Part shown: positions 21,366 to 33,499 of the stretch, piece by piece
Position numbering within the stretch: position 1 is the stretch's first letter
Layout of the letters: each line of letters starts with the position of its first letter
Translations under genes and position numbers: made by a program
Notes under the pieces: generated by a model
The model's input: only the letters and a program-made list of their open reading frames with translations
The model's database searches: none
Told to the model about the DNA's origin: nothing
Assembly: GCF_002234675.1 (NCBI RefSeq)
Contig: NC_019867.2
Location: forward strand, 18,136,184 to 18,200,183
DNA from: Oryzias latipes
Lineage: Eukaryota > Chordata > Actinopteri > Beloniformes > Adrianichthyidae
Length of the DNA: 64,000 bases
Direction: 5' to 3'

Positions 21366-22718
21366 TTCATTTTAGTTTTGAGTCATTTGATGCAGTGACA
21401 TTTTGAAAATTAAAAGGCATTTCTTTTAATTCATTCTAATTGTCAAATTAGACCTTTATAAACGAATTTTGAATGAAGTTTACCAAATAAATCATTTGGC
21501 TTCAGAGACAACTGTGACTTGAACAAATCCAATGAAAAAATTTGAAATTCTTGCTTTTTGCAAACAAAACAAAACAAAAAGTTTTAAAAAAAACTGGAAT
21601 GTTCATTTGAACATTTATCACAAGGGCGGGGGGGGGGGGGTGACAGCGAAAAGGAAAGAATGTCAGTGTAAAACAAAAAACCCATTCATGTTTAGGTTTT
21701 CTAGACAACACCACCATGAGAGATCACAGGGCGTAAAGTCCATTGTTTTTTAATGAGCTGCCACTGTTAGCAGGACAGAGCCTTACAACAAAGAGCACTC
21801 TAACCCCTAACCCTCAAATGAGGCAGAACAAAAGGCAGAGACAGTTCTGGTTCGGACAAGTCAAGGTCAGATGTCACTAGTAAATACAAACGTTCAGGCA
21901 CCAATATAATCAAATGTATGCTAGTCCTCTGTATTAAAGGGGAAAAAACTTTAGAGTTTGTGAGAAAAATAGCAATATTTCAATCAGTCTGTTAGTTCAG
22001 ATGAAAACGAAACTCTGTGCACAGAGCCAGAACGTCTGCTTCAAGCCACAAGTGGAAAAAGTAAAACCACAGTGAAAAGAGACCTAACTTACGACAGAGT
22101 TTTAGGGCCACCAAAAAAAAAAAAGTAAAACGACGTTTTATCTCATAAATCTACGAGATAAAATCTCGTAAATTTCTCGTAAATGAGATCAACAAGGTTC
22201 TTCAGTATTTTAAATACACGCTCTGATGAAAACTGAATTTTTGGCATTCTTGTTGCCTTTTTCTAATGATAGAAAAACAAACATAAAGATTAAGCTAAAA
22301 ATGTTTCTGAGTATCTTTTATTTAAATTGTTGTGAATCAGACGGAAAAAAAGGCTGGTTGAAAAAGAGCTGATCCATGACGTAAAAGGTACGCTTGGCAG
22401 GCCACAAGCTCTCTGCTCCGCAACATGGGAGGGAAAGGGGGGCGGGGTTGCTCCACCCCAACTCTCATGCCCACAATTCAGATGAATTTCTGATGAACTC
22501 TTGCCGCTCTGCAGAAACTATGTCCTAGAAAACGTCACAGGTTTTTGGATTTTGGGTAAAAACCGCACAATCATGATTAAAAGACCACTGGGAAACTTTT
22601 ACAATAGATTAAAAAAATGATCGGCGTAGGTCTTTTAAGAAGGATGAATTTGTTCTGTAAAAAAGAAGAAATACATACTAGAGAAAAAAAACTAAGAAAC
22701 TTTGAATAGAATGTCAAC
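21366..22718. other. Non-coding sequence left of the lone hectd4 exon, copy B
   Basis: It is the counterpart of 1-1,355, with a G-run near 21,628 and a MITE fragment at 22,090-22,200. No exon is supported. Confidence 0.6.
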
Positions 22719-23272
22719 CTGGCACATGCAAGAGCCACTAGAGCAGCAGCAGCATTTTCCCTCTGCCTCTGTGTGTGGAGAGCCTGTGAACGTCCCTGCC
22801 CGTGAGGCTGGCCTGACTCCTGAGCGCCATCTTCCAGCCAGGAGCACAGGAGTCCCTCCAGCCCATTGAGACAGTCGGAGGGTTCTTTGCTGAGGCTGAG
22901 AGGCTGGCAATCCCGCAGGCAGGACAGGAGGACTTCAGCCGTGACCCCGCAGAGCGCCGGGTCGCTGCGAGTTTGGGACTGAAGAAGGGGGAAGACTAAC
23001 AGCAGGCCAACGCGGGAAGTGAAGGGAGCCTGTTCGGGTTGCTGGAGCAGACCTTGTCTTTTGAGCAAGGCTAAGGTCTCCTCGTCAGCCCTTCCGGTTC
23101 CCTCCCGTTTCTGCTGCTCCTCCAAAGCCAGCTGCCATTGCGCCCCCCACAGGCCACACAGAGCATTGAGGCGGTACTCCAGCAGACGGGCATATGCGTT
23201 GCTCTGATTCCCGCAGACTGCACGAAGGCGCTCTGCAAGTTCTACTGGGTTCTTGGTTTCAAATGTCAGAAT
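22719..23272 (-). CDS. hectd4: Lone internal hectd4 exon, copy B (open)
   Basis: A 554-base exon is open throughout (184 codons plus two bases), flanked by an acceptor on the right and a gttgac donor on the left. The product is leucine-rich with a run of short helices and a Q/E-rich start; I recognise it as HECTD4-like but know no function for this segment. It is separated from the complete hectd4 gene by sds and the retrotransposon, and lies upstream, in transcript direction, of the three early-looking exons at 19,961-20,630. Its two-base 3' phase does not fit the first of those, so it is not their direct neighbour. It may be a relic of another hectd4 copy. Confidence 0.6.
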
Positions 23273-23572
23273 CTATGGAACAAAACAAAAACAAAGAGAG
23301 AAATAAAGTCAAGTATATGTTTTATAATAACCTCTGTAAGGTCTGTGATAACAATAATTTAAAAATGACATAGTTCAGTGAAAAGTAAATGATGAATAAC
23401 AAGGAGGAAGAATTTTTCAGTTGAAAAATTAATACAACTTTTGTAATGAAAAACCAAAAAACGTTTTTTTTTTTACTTTAACGTTGTATGGCCCGCTGAC
23501 GCAACCCGCCTTCCATGCCCAACTCACCGCCCACCTTTGATCAAGGATAGTCAAAGCTGCACATGCTAATTA

Positions 23573-23740
23573 TGCTAACTGTGCTAGTTATGCTAATATG
23601 GCTAAAATTGCTAGCATTGCGATCAGCATTATCAACTATCTCAAAAAAACACATTACTTAAAATGCTAATTATGCTAACTATGCTTGCTATGCTGATGTG
23701 GCTAAAATTGCTAGCATTGCGATCAGCATCATCAACTGAC
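23573..23740. repeat. Degenerate tandem repeat, copy B
   Basis: Two blocks built on gctaattatgct and gctagcattgcgatcagcat, as in copy A, with substitutions concentrated in the second block. Confidence 0.6.
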
Positions 23741-23837
23741 AGAAAAACACATTGCTTAAGATGCTAATTAAGCAACGGTATTGAGAGATTTTGGGCTAAA
23801 AACCTCTTTCCATCTGCGAGAGCAATAACGATAAAAA

Positions 23838-24104
23838 AGTGACAGGATTTTCCAGCATGACGACAATCCCAAACAGACCACCCGGACAACGAAGGAACTA
23901 CGTTAAAACCATTTCAAGGTTCTAAACGGGTCTAGCCAGTCTCCAGACCTCAATCCAACAGTGAATCTGTGGAGGGAGTTGAAAGTCTGTGTCACCCAGC
24001 GACAGAGCTCTTTAGAAGAACTGCATGGGAGGATGGACCAAAATAGTAGCCATGTGAGCAATCTGGTAAAGACCTTCGGGAAATATTTAACCCCTGTCAC
24101 TGAA
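23838..24104 (+). pseudogene. Tc1/mariner transposase relic, copy B
   Basis: The same carboxy-terminal Tc1 segment (SPDLNP, NLWRELK) as at 2,481-2,742. It carries one single-base deletion relative to copy A near 24,057, so the tail changes frame. Confidence 0.75.
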
Positions 24105-24990
24105 AACCAGGGTTATATTACAAACAAATGAGCTGAACTTTTTCATTGTCCATTTTTTATTATACTTAAAAATCATAAAATGTTATTTACATTTATTTAC
24201 ATTCTGTCTCTCACTGTTGAAGTGTATAAATAAAGAAACATTACAGAGATCTCATCTTTGTAAGTGGCACAAATTGCAGAGTCAGTAATTGACAAATGCT
24301 TTTTTCACAATGTGTCTTCATAATTTTTGTTTACGGAGCCAGATTTCTTTAAGTTTGTTACATAAATTTGCTCATATTGCTCCACAATCAGCTTTTCCCC
24401 AAATAATTCTTAGTTTTAGATTGCCAGCTTAATTGAATATAATAACTGCAGACATGCAGACAAGGTAAATCAACACAAACAGCTTTGGAATTGTTAATAT
24501 ATTCTGCATGTGTAAATCCTTAGCAGTGGATCGTTTAAGAAATCTTCCATTAGACTTCTGCATCAAACAATGTAAACAATAATGCTGTGCAAAGGTGATG
24601 ACTAAGGTTTTTGTGATGTGACCTTTTTTAAGCAAATCAGAGTAGGAGGGTTGGATTCAGCACAAACATAGTCATTTTTGCTAACATGATGCTTTAGATC
24701 TAAAACAGAAATAAACCCATGTGGTGTAAATTAAATGGAAAATAAGCCAAAGAATTTAGGATTTAAATATTTTATGATTGTACCCAAATCATCCAATTAT
24801 TAATTTCTGTATTTTTCTTGTTAAATTAATTTATACATAAATAAGTATTATTTATAATAATATTATTATTATAATTGTGATTTATTAATGATAAACTTTG
24901 CTTCAAGTTTTAAGGTATGTAGAAATGTTGAATCTTATTTTTTTTAATAAATTTGTAATAAAGACAGATTATTGTGGTGTGCAGTAAAAT
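24105..24990. other. AT-rich non-coding stretch, copy B
   Basis: It is nearly identical to 2,743-3,624. No gene is supported. Confidence 0.5.
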
Positions 24991-24995
24991 GTGAC

Positions 24996-25477
24996 TGTCA
25001 CGGTGCCTCCGGCAAACCCCTCCTCCTCATCAGCTCCACCTGATGCCTCCAGCTGTGCCTCCTCATCCTCATCAGCCGGCAGACTCTTAAGGAGACCACG
25101 GACCTGTACCCGACGCTAGTTCGTTGTACTCCTACGGTGCATCTCCTGGCCTCTCCTTGATTCTAGCCCTTGCCTGTCTCATGCTCTCGACTAATAGCTT
25201 TGTCTTTGCATTCACTCCAGGACCTCGCCTTCCTGTGGAACTTACCCGGTTACGGTTCATCTCTGGCCGTCTCACCCTGACGATCTCTGGCTCCATCTCA
25301 GATCACGCGGTTGCTGCCAGCAAGACCCTTCAACCACACCTTGGGCTACCTGGAAAGATTCTGGAACTCAACAATATCCTGACTTTCTTATCAAACGTCA
25401 TTATTACTCACCTCACTGCCTGCCGAGTCTCCTTCCGGGTTCCAGCACCTGAGTCGCTACGCCTGCTACCCATGACA
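24996..25477 (+). repeat. 5' LTR, copy B element
   Basis: It is 482 bp and differs from the 5' LTR of copy A at about three sites. It ends in atgaca with the gag ATG inside. Confidence 0.93.
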
Positions 25478-26494
25478 GAACGAATTAGCCCTTCACCCGA
25501 CTCAGCTGACCCGGAAGGACTCCGCCATGCCATCACCCAACAAGGTATGTTGCTCAATCGCCAGTCCAACGCCCTCTCACAAATGTCCACTGCTCAACAG
25601 GAGTTATTCCGTCGTTTGGACAACATCACGCACACTCTGGCCGGAGTTACGGGCCAAGCTTATAGTTCCACCGCCGCTGCTACACCCCCTGCTTCCGATG
25701 ACCTCACCATCGTCACTTCCGCTTCCCCGGAGGAAAACATCCGGTCGCAGCCTGAACCGTTCTACGGTGACGTAGAAGCATGCGGCGGTTTCCTATTACA
25801 GTGCCGTCTACTCTTTCAACAAGCACCCCGGTATTATCACTCTGATCAGCGCAAGATCTCCTTAGTTGTCAATTCACTCCGCAGTAAAGCTCTTGAGTGG
25901 GCTCAGGCCTTTTTAGCCACCAATCCACTCTCTCATCTCCCTTTTGACCAATTCATTGGTGAATTTCGACTCGTTTTCGACCAGCCACGCAAACAGGAAG
26001 AAGCTACCCGGCGGTTACTCAGCCTCAAGCAGAGTAACCGTGCGGTGAGTGATCACATCATAGACTTCCGTATTTTGGCGGCTGAGGCGGGTTGGCCGGA
26101 CATTGCTCTCAAGGGTATCTTCTATCAATCCCTGAACGAAAAAATCAAAGATCATTCATGTACCCAACCCGAAGCTGATAATTTTGAAGAGCTTGTGACC
26201 GCCGCGCTCCGCTCTGACATACGGCTCCGTGAGCGTCAGGCAGAACGGAGTTTAACTCCAAGTCAACCCCCTTCTGATGTTCCTCATCGTCCCTTTCTGG
26301 TTCACCGACCTACGGCCGCTGGCGCCGACACCCCTATCACCTTCGCTGACGAACCCATGCAGATAGGACATTCGAAAATCTCCCCCGAAGAAAGGCTTAA
26401 ACGCCGCAACGAAGGTTTATGTTTTTATTGCGGAGATGCCAGCCACACTGTCTCACACTGTCCCGTTCGTTTAAACTCCCGAACCCCTCGCTAG
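25472..26494 (+). CDS. gag: gag of sushi-like retrotransposon, copy B
   Basis: A 340-residue open frame from the ATG at the LTR end, with the same gag capsid region and CCHC knuckle as copy A. By eye the copies differ at one residue (isoleucine to threonine near residue 40). The frame ends in TAG, and pol follows in a different frame. Confidence 0.85.
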   Translation: MTERISPSPDSADPEGLRHAITQQGMLLNRQSNALSQMSTAQQELFRRLDNITHTLAGVTGQAYSSTAAATPPASDDLTIVTSASPEENIRSQPEPFYGDVEACGGFLLQCRLLFQQAPRYYHSDQRKISLVVNSLRSKALEWAQAFLATNPLSHLPFDQFIGEFRLVFDQPRKQEEATRRLLSLKQSNRAVSDHIIDFRILAAEAGWPDIALKGIFYQSLNEKIKDHSCTQPEADNFEELVTAALRSDIRLRERQAERSLTPSQPPSDVPHRPFLVHRPTAAGADTPITFADEPMQIGHSKISPEERLKRRNEGLCFYCGDASHTVSHCPVRLNSRTPR

Positions 26495-29400
26495 GTGACA
26501 GGTCGCGAGGGGACCTGTCGGAAAAGACCACTGAGCCTTTCCTGTTCATGCCTGTCAAGTTTTCATGTCTTAACCAAGTTCATGAATCTTCTTCCTCTTT
26601 CGGCTTCTCCCATCAGGGGTCGCCACAGCGAACAAGTCGCATGGTAAACTTGGCAATGTTTTACGCCGGATGCCCTGCCTGACGCAACCTTCTCAAACCG
26701 GGCTTGGGACCGGCACAGAGGTAGAGAAGGGAACAGGGAGCAGCCCGGAGTCGAACCCTGGTTTCACGGACGGAAGGCGCCGCAAACCAGCACAAGCTAA
26801 ACCAGCTCCCTAAACCAAGCTCATGAATGTAACGCCCTAATTGATTTTGGAGCTGAACACAGCCTTATAGATTCTAATCTCGTTAGTCAAATTACGGGTT
26901 GAAACCATAGTCACTCCTGTTAAGGCCGCCAGTTTGGGGGGTAAATTACTTTCTAAGATCACTCAACGTACGGAACCTATCCAGCTTATTTCGTCTGGTA
27001 ATCACCGCGAGTACCATCAGTTCTTTGTCACCAACTCTCCTCAAACCCCGGTTATCTTAGGTTTTTCCTGGTTGCGTCAACATAACTCCCAAATAGACTG
27101 GTCTAAGTCTCGGGTTGTTAACTGGAGTACTTTTTGCATGGCTAATTGTTTACATTCTGCTCTTCCCTCCTCGGTCACTGTCAAATTCCCAGAACAGGAG
27201 GATGTTGATTTGTCTAAAGTTCTGTCTCGTTATCTTGATCTCAAAGCTGTGTTCAGTAAGTCAAAGGCCTGTGCTCTACCACCTCATAGGCCTTATGACT
27301 GCAGCATCGAACTCCTCAGTGGAGCCCCCCTTCCAAAAGGGAAGTTATTTAATCTATCTGGACCTGAGAAACTCTCCATGGAGAGTTACATTCAGGAAGC
27401 TCTCTCTCTCTGTCACATCCGCCCATCTTCATCACCTGTTGGAGCGGGGTTTTTCTTTGTTGAGAAAAAAAAATAAGACCCTCAGACCCTGTATTGACTA
27501 CCGTGAGCTAAACCAGATAACTGTAAAGGATAAATACTCCCTTCCCCTTATGAACTCCGTCTTTGATTCCGTCCAGGGAGCCAATATTTTCTCAAAATTA
27601 GACCTTCGCAACGCATAGCATCTCGTCAGGGTTTGAAAGGGGGACGAGTGGAAGACCGCCTTTAATACCCCTCTCGGACATTATGAATACCTAGTCATGC
27701 CCTTCGGCCTCACTAACGCCCCTGCCATTTTTCAGCGTCTTGTTAACAACGTCCTGCGGGATTTTCTGAACCGTTTCGTTTTCATCTACCTGGATGATAT
27801 TCTCATTTACTCCAACAACCCCGCTGAACATCGTCACCACTTCCGGCTTGTCCTCGAGCGTTTATTGGAAAACAAGCTTTTTGTTAAAGCCGAGAAATGT
27901 GAATTCCATGCTGATTCTGTAGCTTTTTTGGGTTACATTCTCGAGGCTGGCCAGATCAAACCAGACCCTTCAAAACTTCAAGCCGTTTCTGAATGGGAAA
28001 TTCCCCAATCTCGCAAAAAGCTATAACAGTTTTTGGGTTTCGCCAACTTCTATAGGAGATTCATAAGGAATTACAGTAGTATCGCAGCCCCACTCACCCA
28101 ACTTACTTCTGTCAAGGTCCCCTATGTTTGGAACCCAGCCGCCGACTCGGCTTTCCAAAACCTTAAAAAACTGTTTACTTCAGCTCCCATTCTCATACAA
28201 CCCGATATTCACAAACAATTTATTGTTGAAGTTGATGCCTCAGACTCTGGGGTAGGAGCCGTATTATCCCAGCGTGAATCACCATCTGGCAAACCTAAAC
28301 CCTGTGCCTTCTTTTCAAGAAAACTCAGCCCTGCAGAACGTAATTACGACGTCGGCAATAGAGAACTACTGGCCATCAAGCTTGCACTAGGGGAATAGAG
28401 ACATTGGTTGGAGGGGGCAGAACAACCGTTTATTGTGTGGACTGACCATAAAAACCTGGCCTACCTACGTTCAGCCAAGAGACTCAACTCCAGACAGGCC
28501 CGTTGGTGTCTGTTTTTCGACAGATTTTGTTTTACCATCACCTATCGTCCAGGCAGCAAGAACGGAAAACCTGATGCCCTGTCTCGGAAATACAGCACCA
28601 CTGACGGATTTGCTACACCACCCATCATTCCGGACTCTCTATTTGTGGGCAACCTCACGTGGGACATTGAAGTGAGAGTACAACAGGCCCAAGGTGAGAA
28701 ACCTGATACTATTGACTGTCCACCTGGTACCCTGTTTGTTCCCGATAGACTCAGATCGGACGTCATCACCTGGGGCCACTCGTCTAAAATCGGGTGCCAC
28801 AGTTGCGTTCGCGGCACCCTCCTGCTTTGAAAGCGTCGATTCTACTGGCCTTCCATGGAGGACGACGTACGCGAATACGTCGCTGCCTGTACCACCTGTG
28901 CCAGGGCCAAGTCATCCAACTCACCTCCTGCTGGTCATCTCCATCCTCCATCTACACCTAGTCGACCCTGGTCCCACATCGCCGTTGATTTCGTCACTGG
29001 ACTGCCTCCCTCTCAGGGTTTTACGGTTGTTTTCACCATCATTGACCGTTTTTCTAAAGCTGCTCATTTCATCCCTCTCTCTCAACTGCCCACAGCCACC
29101 GAAACAGCCAATATCCTGATTAATCATGTTTTTCGTCATCATGGCATACCATCCGACATTGTTTCTGACCGAGGTCCACAATTCACATCCCAAGTCTGGA
29201 AGGCTTTTTGCTCCGCCCTCGGAGCCTCCATCAGCCTCTCGTCGGGGTATCATCCCCAATCTATCGGTCAGGCCGAAAGGGCCAATCAGGAGCTTGAGGC
29301 TTCCCTACGCTGTCTGGTGGCCCAGAACCAGGGGGACTGGTCGGATTTCCTCGTATGGGTGGAATACGCTCACAACAACCATCCTTCAGCAGCTACGGGT

Positions 29401-30032
29401 ATGACACCTTTTGAGGCATCATTGGGCTATTCACCACCCTTGTTTCCCACCCAGGAGCTCGATCTGGCAGTGCCCTCCGTACAGCTCCATCTCCAGCGCT
29501 GCCAGGATGTTTGGCGCCAGGCTCGGGCTGCTCTCCTTCGTACTAAGGAGAGCAACTGCCAGATCGCGAATCGCCACAGGGTGGTGAGTCCCTCTTACCA
29601 GCCAGGGCAACAGGTGTGGCTCTCATCTAAGAACATTCCTCTCCAAGCTACGTCCTGTAAGTTGGCTCCCCGCTACATTGGGCCCTTTACCATCGACCGT
29701 ATCGTCAACCCCAACTGTGTCAGCCTCAAGTTACCTGCTGCCCTCAAGATCCATCCTTCGTTCCATGTGTCCCAAATCAAGCCCTTCCGCCAAAGCTCCC
29801 TTTGCCCGCCGTCTGCTTCCCCACCACCCGCCCGGCTCATCGATGGCGCCCCGGCCTTTACTGCTAGCCGAATTCTGGACGTACGGCGCCGGGGTCGCGG
29901 TTTTCTATATCTGGTGGATTGGGAGGGCTACGGCCCAGAGGAACGGTCGTGGGTATCTCGCTCCCTCATATTGGACCCCTCTCTCATCAACGACTTCCCC
30001 CTGGAGGCTGTCGTGTGGGGGGGGGGGGGTAC
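26495..30032 (+). pseudogene. pol: Broken pol of sushi-like retrotransposon, copy B
   Basis: It has the same domain order as copy A: protease with D-F-G, reverse transcriptase with YLDD, RNase H, integrase with D,D,E residues, and a chromodomain. It shares the stops and frame changes of copy A, has one extra stop in RNase H, and is split by the SINE-like insert at 26,587-26,812. The integrase-chromodomain frame is open from 28,855. Confidence 0.9.
26587..26812 (-). mobile_element. SINE-like insert with tRNA-like head and RTE-derived body
   Basis: A 226-bp insertion flanked by 15-bp target duplications (26,572-26,586 and 26,813-26,827, one mismatch); copy A has the empty site. On the minus strand it starts with a tRNA-like part containing a B box (GGTTCGACTCC). 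It continues with a stretch matching the 5' region of the RTE LINE at 42,750-42,840, then jumps to that LINE's 3' end (as at 37,221-37,275). So it looks like a SINE that carries both ends of its partner LINE with the middle removed. Confidence 0.75.
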
Positions 30033-30517
30033 TGTCACGGTGCCCCCGGCAAATCACTCCTCCTCATCAGCTCCACCACCTGATGCCTCCAGCTGCGCCT
30101 CCTCATCCTCATCAGCCGGCAGACTCTTAAGGAGACCACGGACCTGTAACCGACGCTAGTTCGTTGTACTCCTACGGTGCATCTCCTGGCCTCTCCTTGA
30201 TTCTAGCCCTTGCCTGTCTCATGCTCTCAACTGATAGCTTTGTCTTTGCATTCACTCCAGGACCTCGCCTTCCTGTGGAACTTACCCGGTTACGGTTCAT
30301 CTCTGGCCGTCTCACCCTGACGATCTCTGGCTCCATCTCGGATCACGCGGTTGCTGCCAGCAAGACCCTTCAACCACACCTTGGGCTACCTGGAAAGATT
30401 CTGGAACTCAACAATATCCTGACTATCTTATTAAACGTCATTATTACTCACCTCACTGCCTGCCGAGTCTCCTTCCGGGTTCCAGTACCTGAGTCGCTAC
30501 GCCTACTAGCCATGACA
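30033..30517 (+). repeat. 3' LTR, copy B element
   Basis: It is 485 bp, preceded by a G-run polypurine tract, and nearly identical to the 3' LTR of copy A. Confidence 0.93.
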
Positions 30518-30522
30518 GTGAC

Positions 30523-31140
30523 AACGTGTTTTTTTTTTTTTAATCATAGACAGAGAAGCCACAAAGGAATGTTTGAAAACAGCAAATTTAGGTTGTGTAG
30601 CTTAAGACAAACAGATTAAAGAGAAGGTGGCTCACAAAGCTTTTATTTATTTATTTAAATGCTGTTAAAAAAATAACAGTCTTTAGAGTTCTAGGGGAAT
30701 CAATAGAGCCTTTTTGTGGTTAACGAATCATGTGACTTCTCTACAGGAAGTAATCTTTACTTCAACTGAAAAAAACTATAACTGACCAATCAAAAACACT
30801 TTTTATAAATAAATAACATGACATGACAACAAAATCAGATCATCTAGCTGTTTTGACACGAAACCATCTGTGGAGAAATAGATAATGAAAATGAACAAAA
30901 AGATTTAAAAAAAAGTCAAAGTTGGGCTTGTATGTATGAACTGATTTCATGAAATGTCTCCTAAATGTGCTGAGTCAGTGTTTGTAGTCCTCATTTTTGT
31001 TTACAGCACATAGTTAAAGCACAAGTTTAGACTAGATGGAGTATCCATAGTTTAAAGTCTGATGAAATGGAATAAAAGACAAAAGGGAATGATCTTCGGA
31101 CCCCCATCTAAACACTCAGTGGGCGGGGTCAGCTGACAGA
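30523..31140. other. Intergenic stretch between retrotransposon and sds, copy B
   Basis: T-run and AT-rich sequence as in copy A. No gene is supported. Confidence 0.5.
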
Positions 31141-31151
31141 AAGCCTGAAGC

Positions 31152-31279
31152 TGATTGGTCTGGAGATGTGCTTCCTGTGCCAAGCCCACAACAAAGCAGG
31201 TATAAAGGGATTTCACATCAGTTAAGGGGCATCACAAGCATCAAAATCTACCAGATTCTTCTTGCTGCACCTGTTCCAG
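31152..31279 (+). promoter_or_regulatory. sds: sds promoter and non-coding exon 1, copy B
   Basis: TATA box tataaag at 31,201-31,207, an inverted CCAAT box upstream, and non-coding exon 1 ending at 31,279 before gtaagc. It is identical in layout to copy A. Confidence 0.6.
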
Positions 31280-31406
31280 GTAAGCTGAACTTGAATATCT
31301 ATGGACAGATGTTGGGATGAGCATCAAGAAGAACCTCATCAAGTTAAAATAATTTCCTCTGGAGCTTTGTACGGATGTTTGTAATTCAATGTCTGTGTTC
31401 CATCAG

Positions 31407-33092
31407 TGAGATGAAGACCCAAAAGCCTCTTCACGTGGCCACTCCAGTGAGGCAGAGCCTCGCTCTGACCAAGCTGGCTGGGACCTCTGTGTATATCAAG
31501 CTGGAGTCCTCTCAGCCAACAGGATCCTTCAAGATCAGAGGCATTGGTCACTTTTGCAAAACTGTGAGTGGAGCTCCGTTTTTGAAAGATCATGCTGGTT
31601 GGGACCTGTGCTGACTGTTTCTCTTGGCTGTCCTTGTAGTGGGCGGAGCGAGGATGTGAGCGATTTGTCTGCTCTTCGGGTAATATGTTGAAAAAATAAA
31701 AACAATTAACACGGTTGCTTGGCCGTGCTGGGTTGTGCATATGTGTAACTTCAGAACATGGGCATCAACAGGAGGAAATGCAGGTATGGCAGCTGCTTAC
31801 TCGGCACGCCAACTTGGGGTCCCTGCTACCATAGTAGTTCCAAGTGTCACACCAGACTCAACTGTGGAGAGGCTGAAGGACGAAGGAGCAACGGTTATTA
31901 TTAGTGGAAAGGTTAATAACTCCTTTTATTAGAAAATTGGTAACATTTACGGTAAACAGAAAAAGATATTACCTTCCCCTCTAATCAAGGAAAAAAATCA
32001 AATCTTAAATTTTGATCAATTGAAAACTTTTCTTTTTAGGATATGAATGAAAGTATTGACTTTGGAATGCAACTTGTAGCAAACAACCCAGGTTGGATCT
32101 TCATCTCCCCCTTTGATGACCCTCTCATCTGGTAAGACCATCTGCTGACATAACTGAGCACAAATCCTCAGAGAAGCCTAATCAGCTACTATCGGTTGTA
32201 ACTTCTTTTGTTATCCAGTTTGGATCTATATATAGACTATTGTAGAGGTGAGATGGCAGATAAGTTATCAGCGAGGTAACGGAGGTGACAAAGTGTCAGA
32301 CATAAATACATGCATTCCCTGCTGTGAAAATGATCCTGGGAAAACTCCTGATGTAGCACGACAACCCTATGGAGTGAATTTGGATTGGTTTTTGCCCAGG
32401 GAAGGCCACTCGTCTCTGGTGATGGAATTGGCGGTTGACCTCGAGGAGAAGCCTGGGGCAATCGTCGTGTCAGTGGGAGGCGGAGGTCTGCTGAATGGAG
32501 TGGTGGAGGGGCTGCGTCGCGTCAACTGGGCTGATGTCCCCATTGTAGCCGTAGAAACATATGGAGCACACTCCCTCAATGCTGCCATGAAGGCTGGGAA
32601 ACCTGTGACCTTACCTGCGATTACAAGGTACTGAACACAACCTTAAGAAAACCAGCACTTGTTCACGTGGGGATGACCTCTGCTCTGCTCTGCAGTGTTG
32701 CCACCACGTTGGGTATTTTCAGGGTGTCTGCACAGACTATGAAACTGGTGGGCGAGCACACAGTCTTCTCTGAGGTCGTCTCAGACCAAGAGGCTGTGAG
32801 AGCCGTAGATCACTTTGTAGGTAAGTAGGTACAGCTCTAGATCAGCAAAAAAGCTGAGATGTCACATCTGATCTCTGCAAGTGAACTTTTTTCTGCAGAT
32901 GATGAGAAGATCCTGGTGGAGCCGGCCTGCGGTGCTGCCCTGTCAGCCGTGTACAGCCACATCATCAGAAAGCTGCAGAGTGAGGGCAAGCTGGCGGAGG
33001 AGCTGGGTCCAGTGGTGGTTGTGGTGTGCGGCGGCAACAACATCAGCATGGAAGAGTTGAGGAAGCTGAAGAAAAAACTTGGAATGATGTAA
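31407..33092 (+). CDS. sds: Serine dehydratase (sds), copy B, intact
   Basis: Seven coding exons (31,407-31,563 with ATG at 31,411; 31,640-31,679; 31,772-31,911; 32,040-32,131; 32,400-32,627; 32,696-32,820; 32,899-33,092) join in phase to 972 bases, a 323-residue enzyme; mammalian SDS is 328. It removes the amino group of L-serine (and threonine) using PLP, a cytosolic step feeding serine carbon to pyruvate. The PLP lysine is K41 in GSFKIRG, the phosphate loop is SSGGNAG, the glycine loop SVGGGGLLNG, and the tail motif EPACGAA is family-typical. The start is the first ATG of exon 2; an upstream in-frame ATG lies in the intron. SDSL is the alternative, but the carboxy-terminal half fits SDS better. 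Confidence 0.93.
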
Positions 33093-33374
33093 CTGGATCT
33101 TTCCGACCCTTTTTTCCTCTCTCTATTGATGTGCTCCGGAGATTATTCTGAACCCAACTCAGTATATGCACTGAGACCGATGAACACTGCTAGAAAAATG
33201 TTTTATTTAAAAAATAATGTGGAAAAAGAAGAGTGATGGTAAATTAAGTTGGTCTGAATCTGAGAAATGTCAAATTAAACCAGTTGATTTTGTATTTGAT
33301 CTTAATCAGCCAGCTTAGTAAAAATGCTATATCAGTGATTTCCAGTTTTCATATTTTCTGCATTTAAAAATATC

Positions 33375-33466
33375 AATAAATTATAGTTGTCTTCCTTTAA
33401 TTATGGCCTCTTTGTTTTGTCTGCCTATATGCTTATAATGAAGACACATTACACAGTGTGAATAAA
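33375..33466 (+). terminator. sds: Poly(A) signals of sds, copy B
   Basis: AATAAA at 33,375-33,380 and 33,461-33,466, at the same spacing from the stop codon as in copy A. Confidence 0.5.
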
Positions 33467-33499
33467 GTCCTTTTAGGTCAGCTGTATATTTATCAGGTT

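Larger units (their letters stand above)
24991..30522 (+). mobile_element. Ty3/Gypsy chromovirus (sushi-like) LTR retrotransposon, copy B
   Basis: The duplicate of the element at 3,625-8,919, with the same 5-bp target duplication gtgac (24,991-24,995 and 30,518-30,522). It shares the inactivating pol breaks. Private changes include a 226-bp SINE-like insertion in the protease region and a new stop in RNase H at 28,396-28,398 (TTG in copy A, TAG here). Confidence 0.93.
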
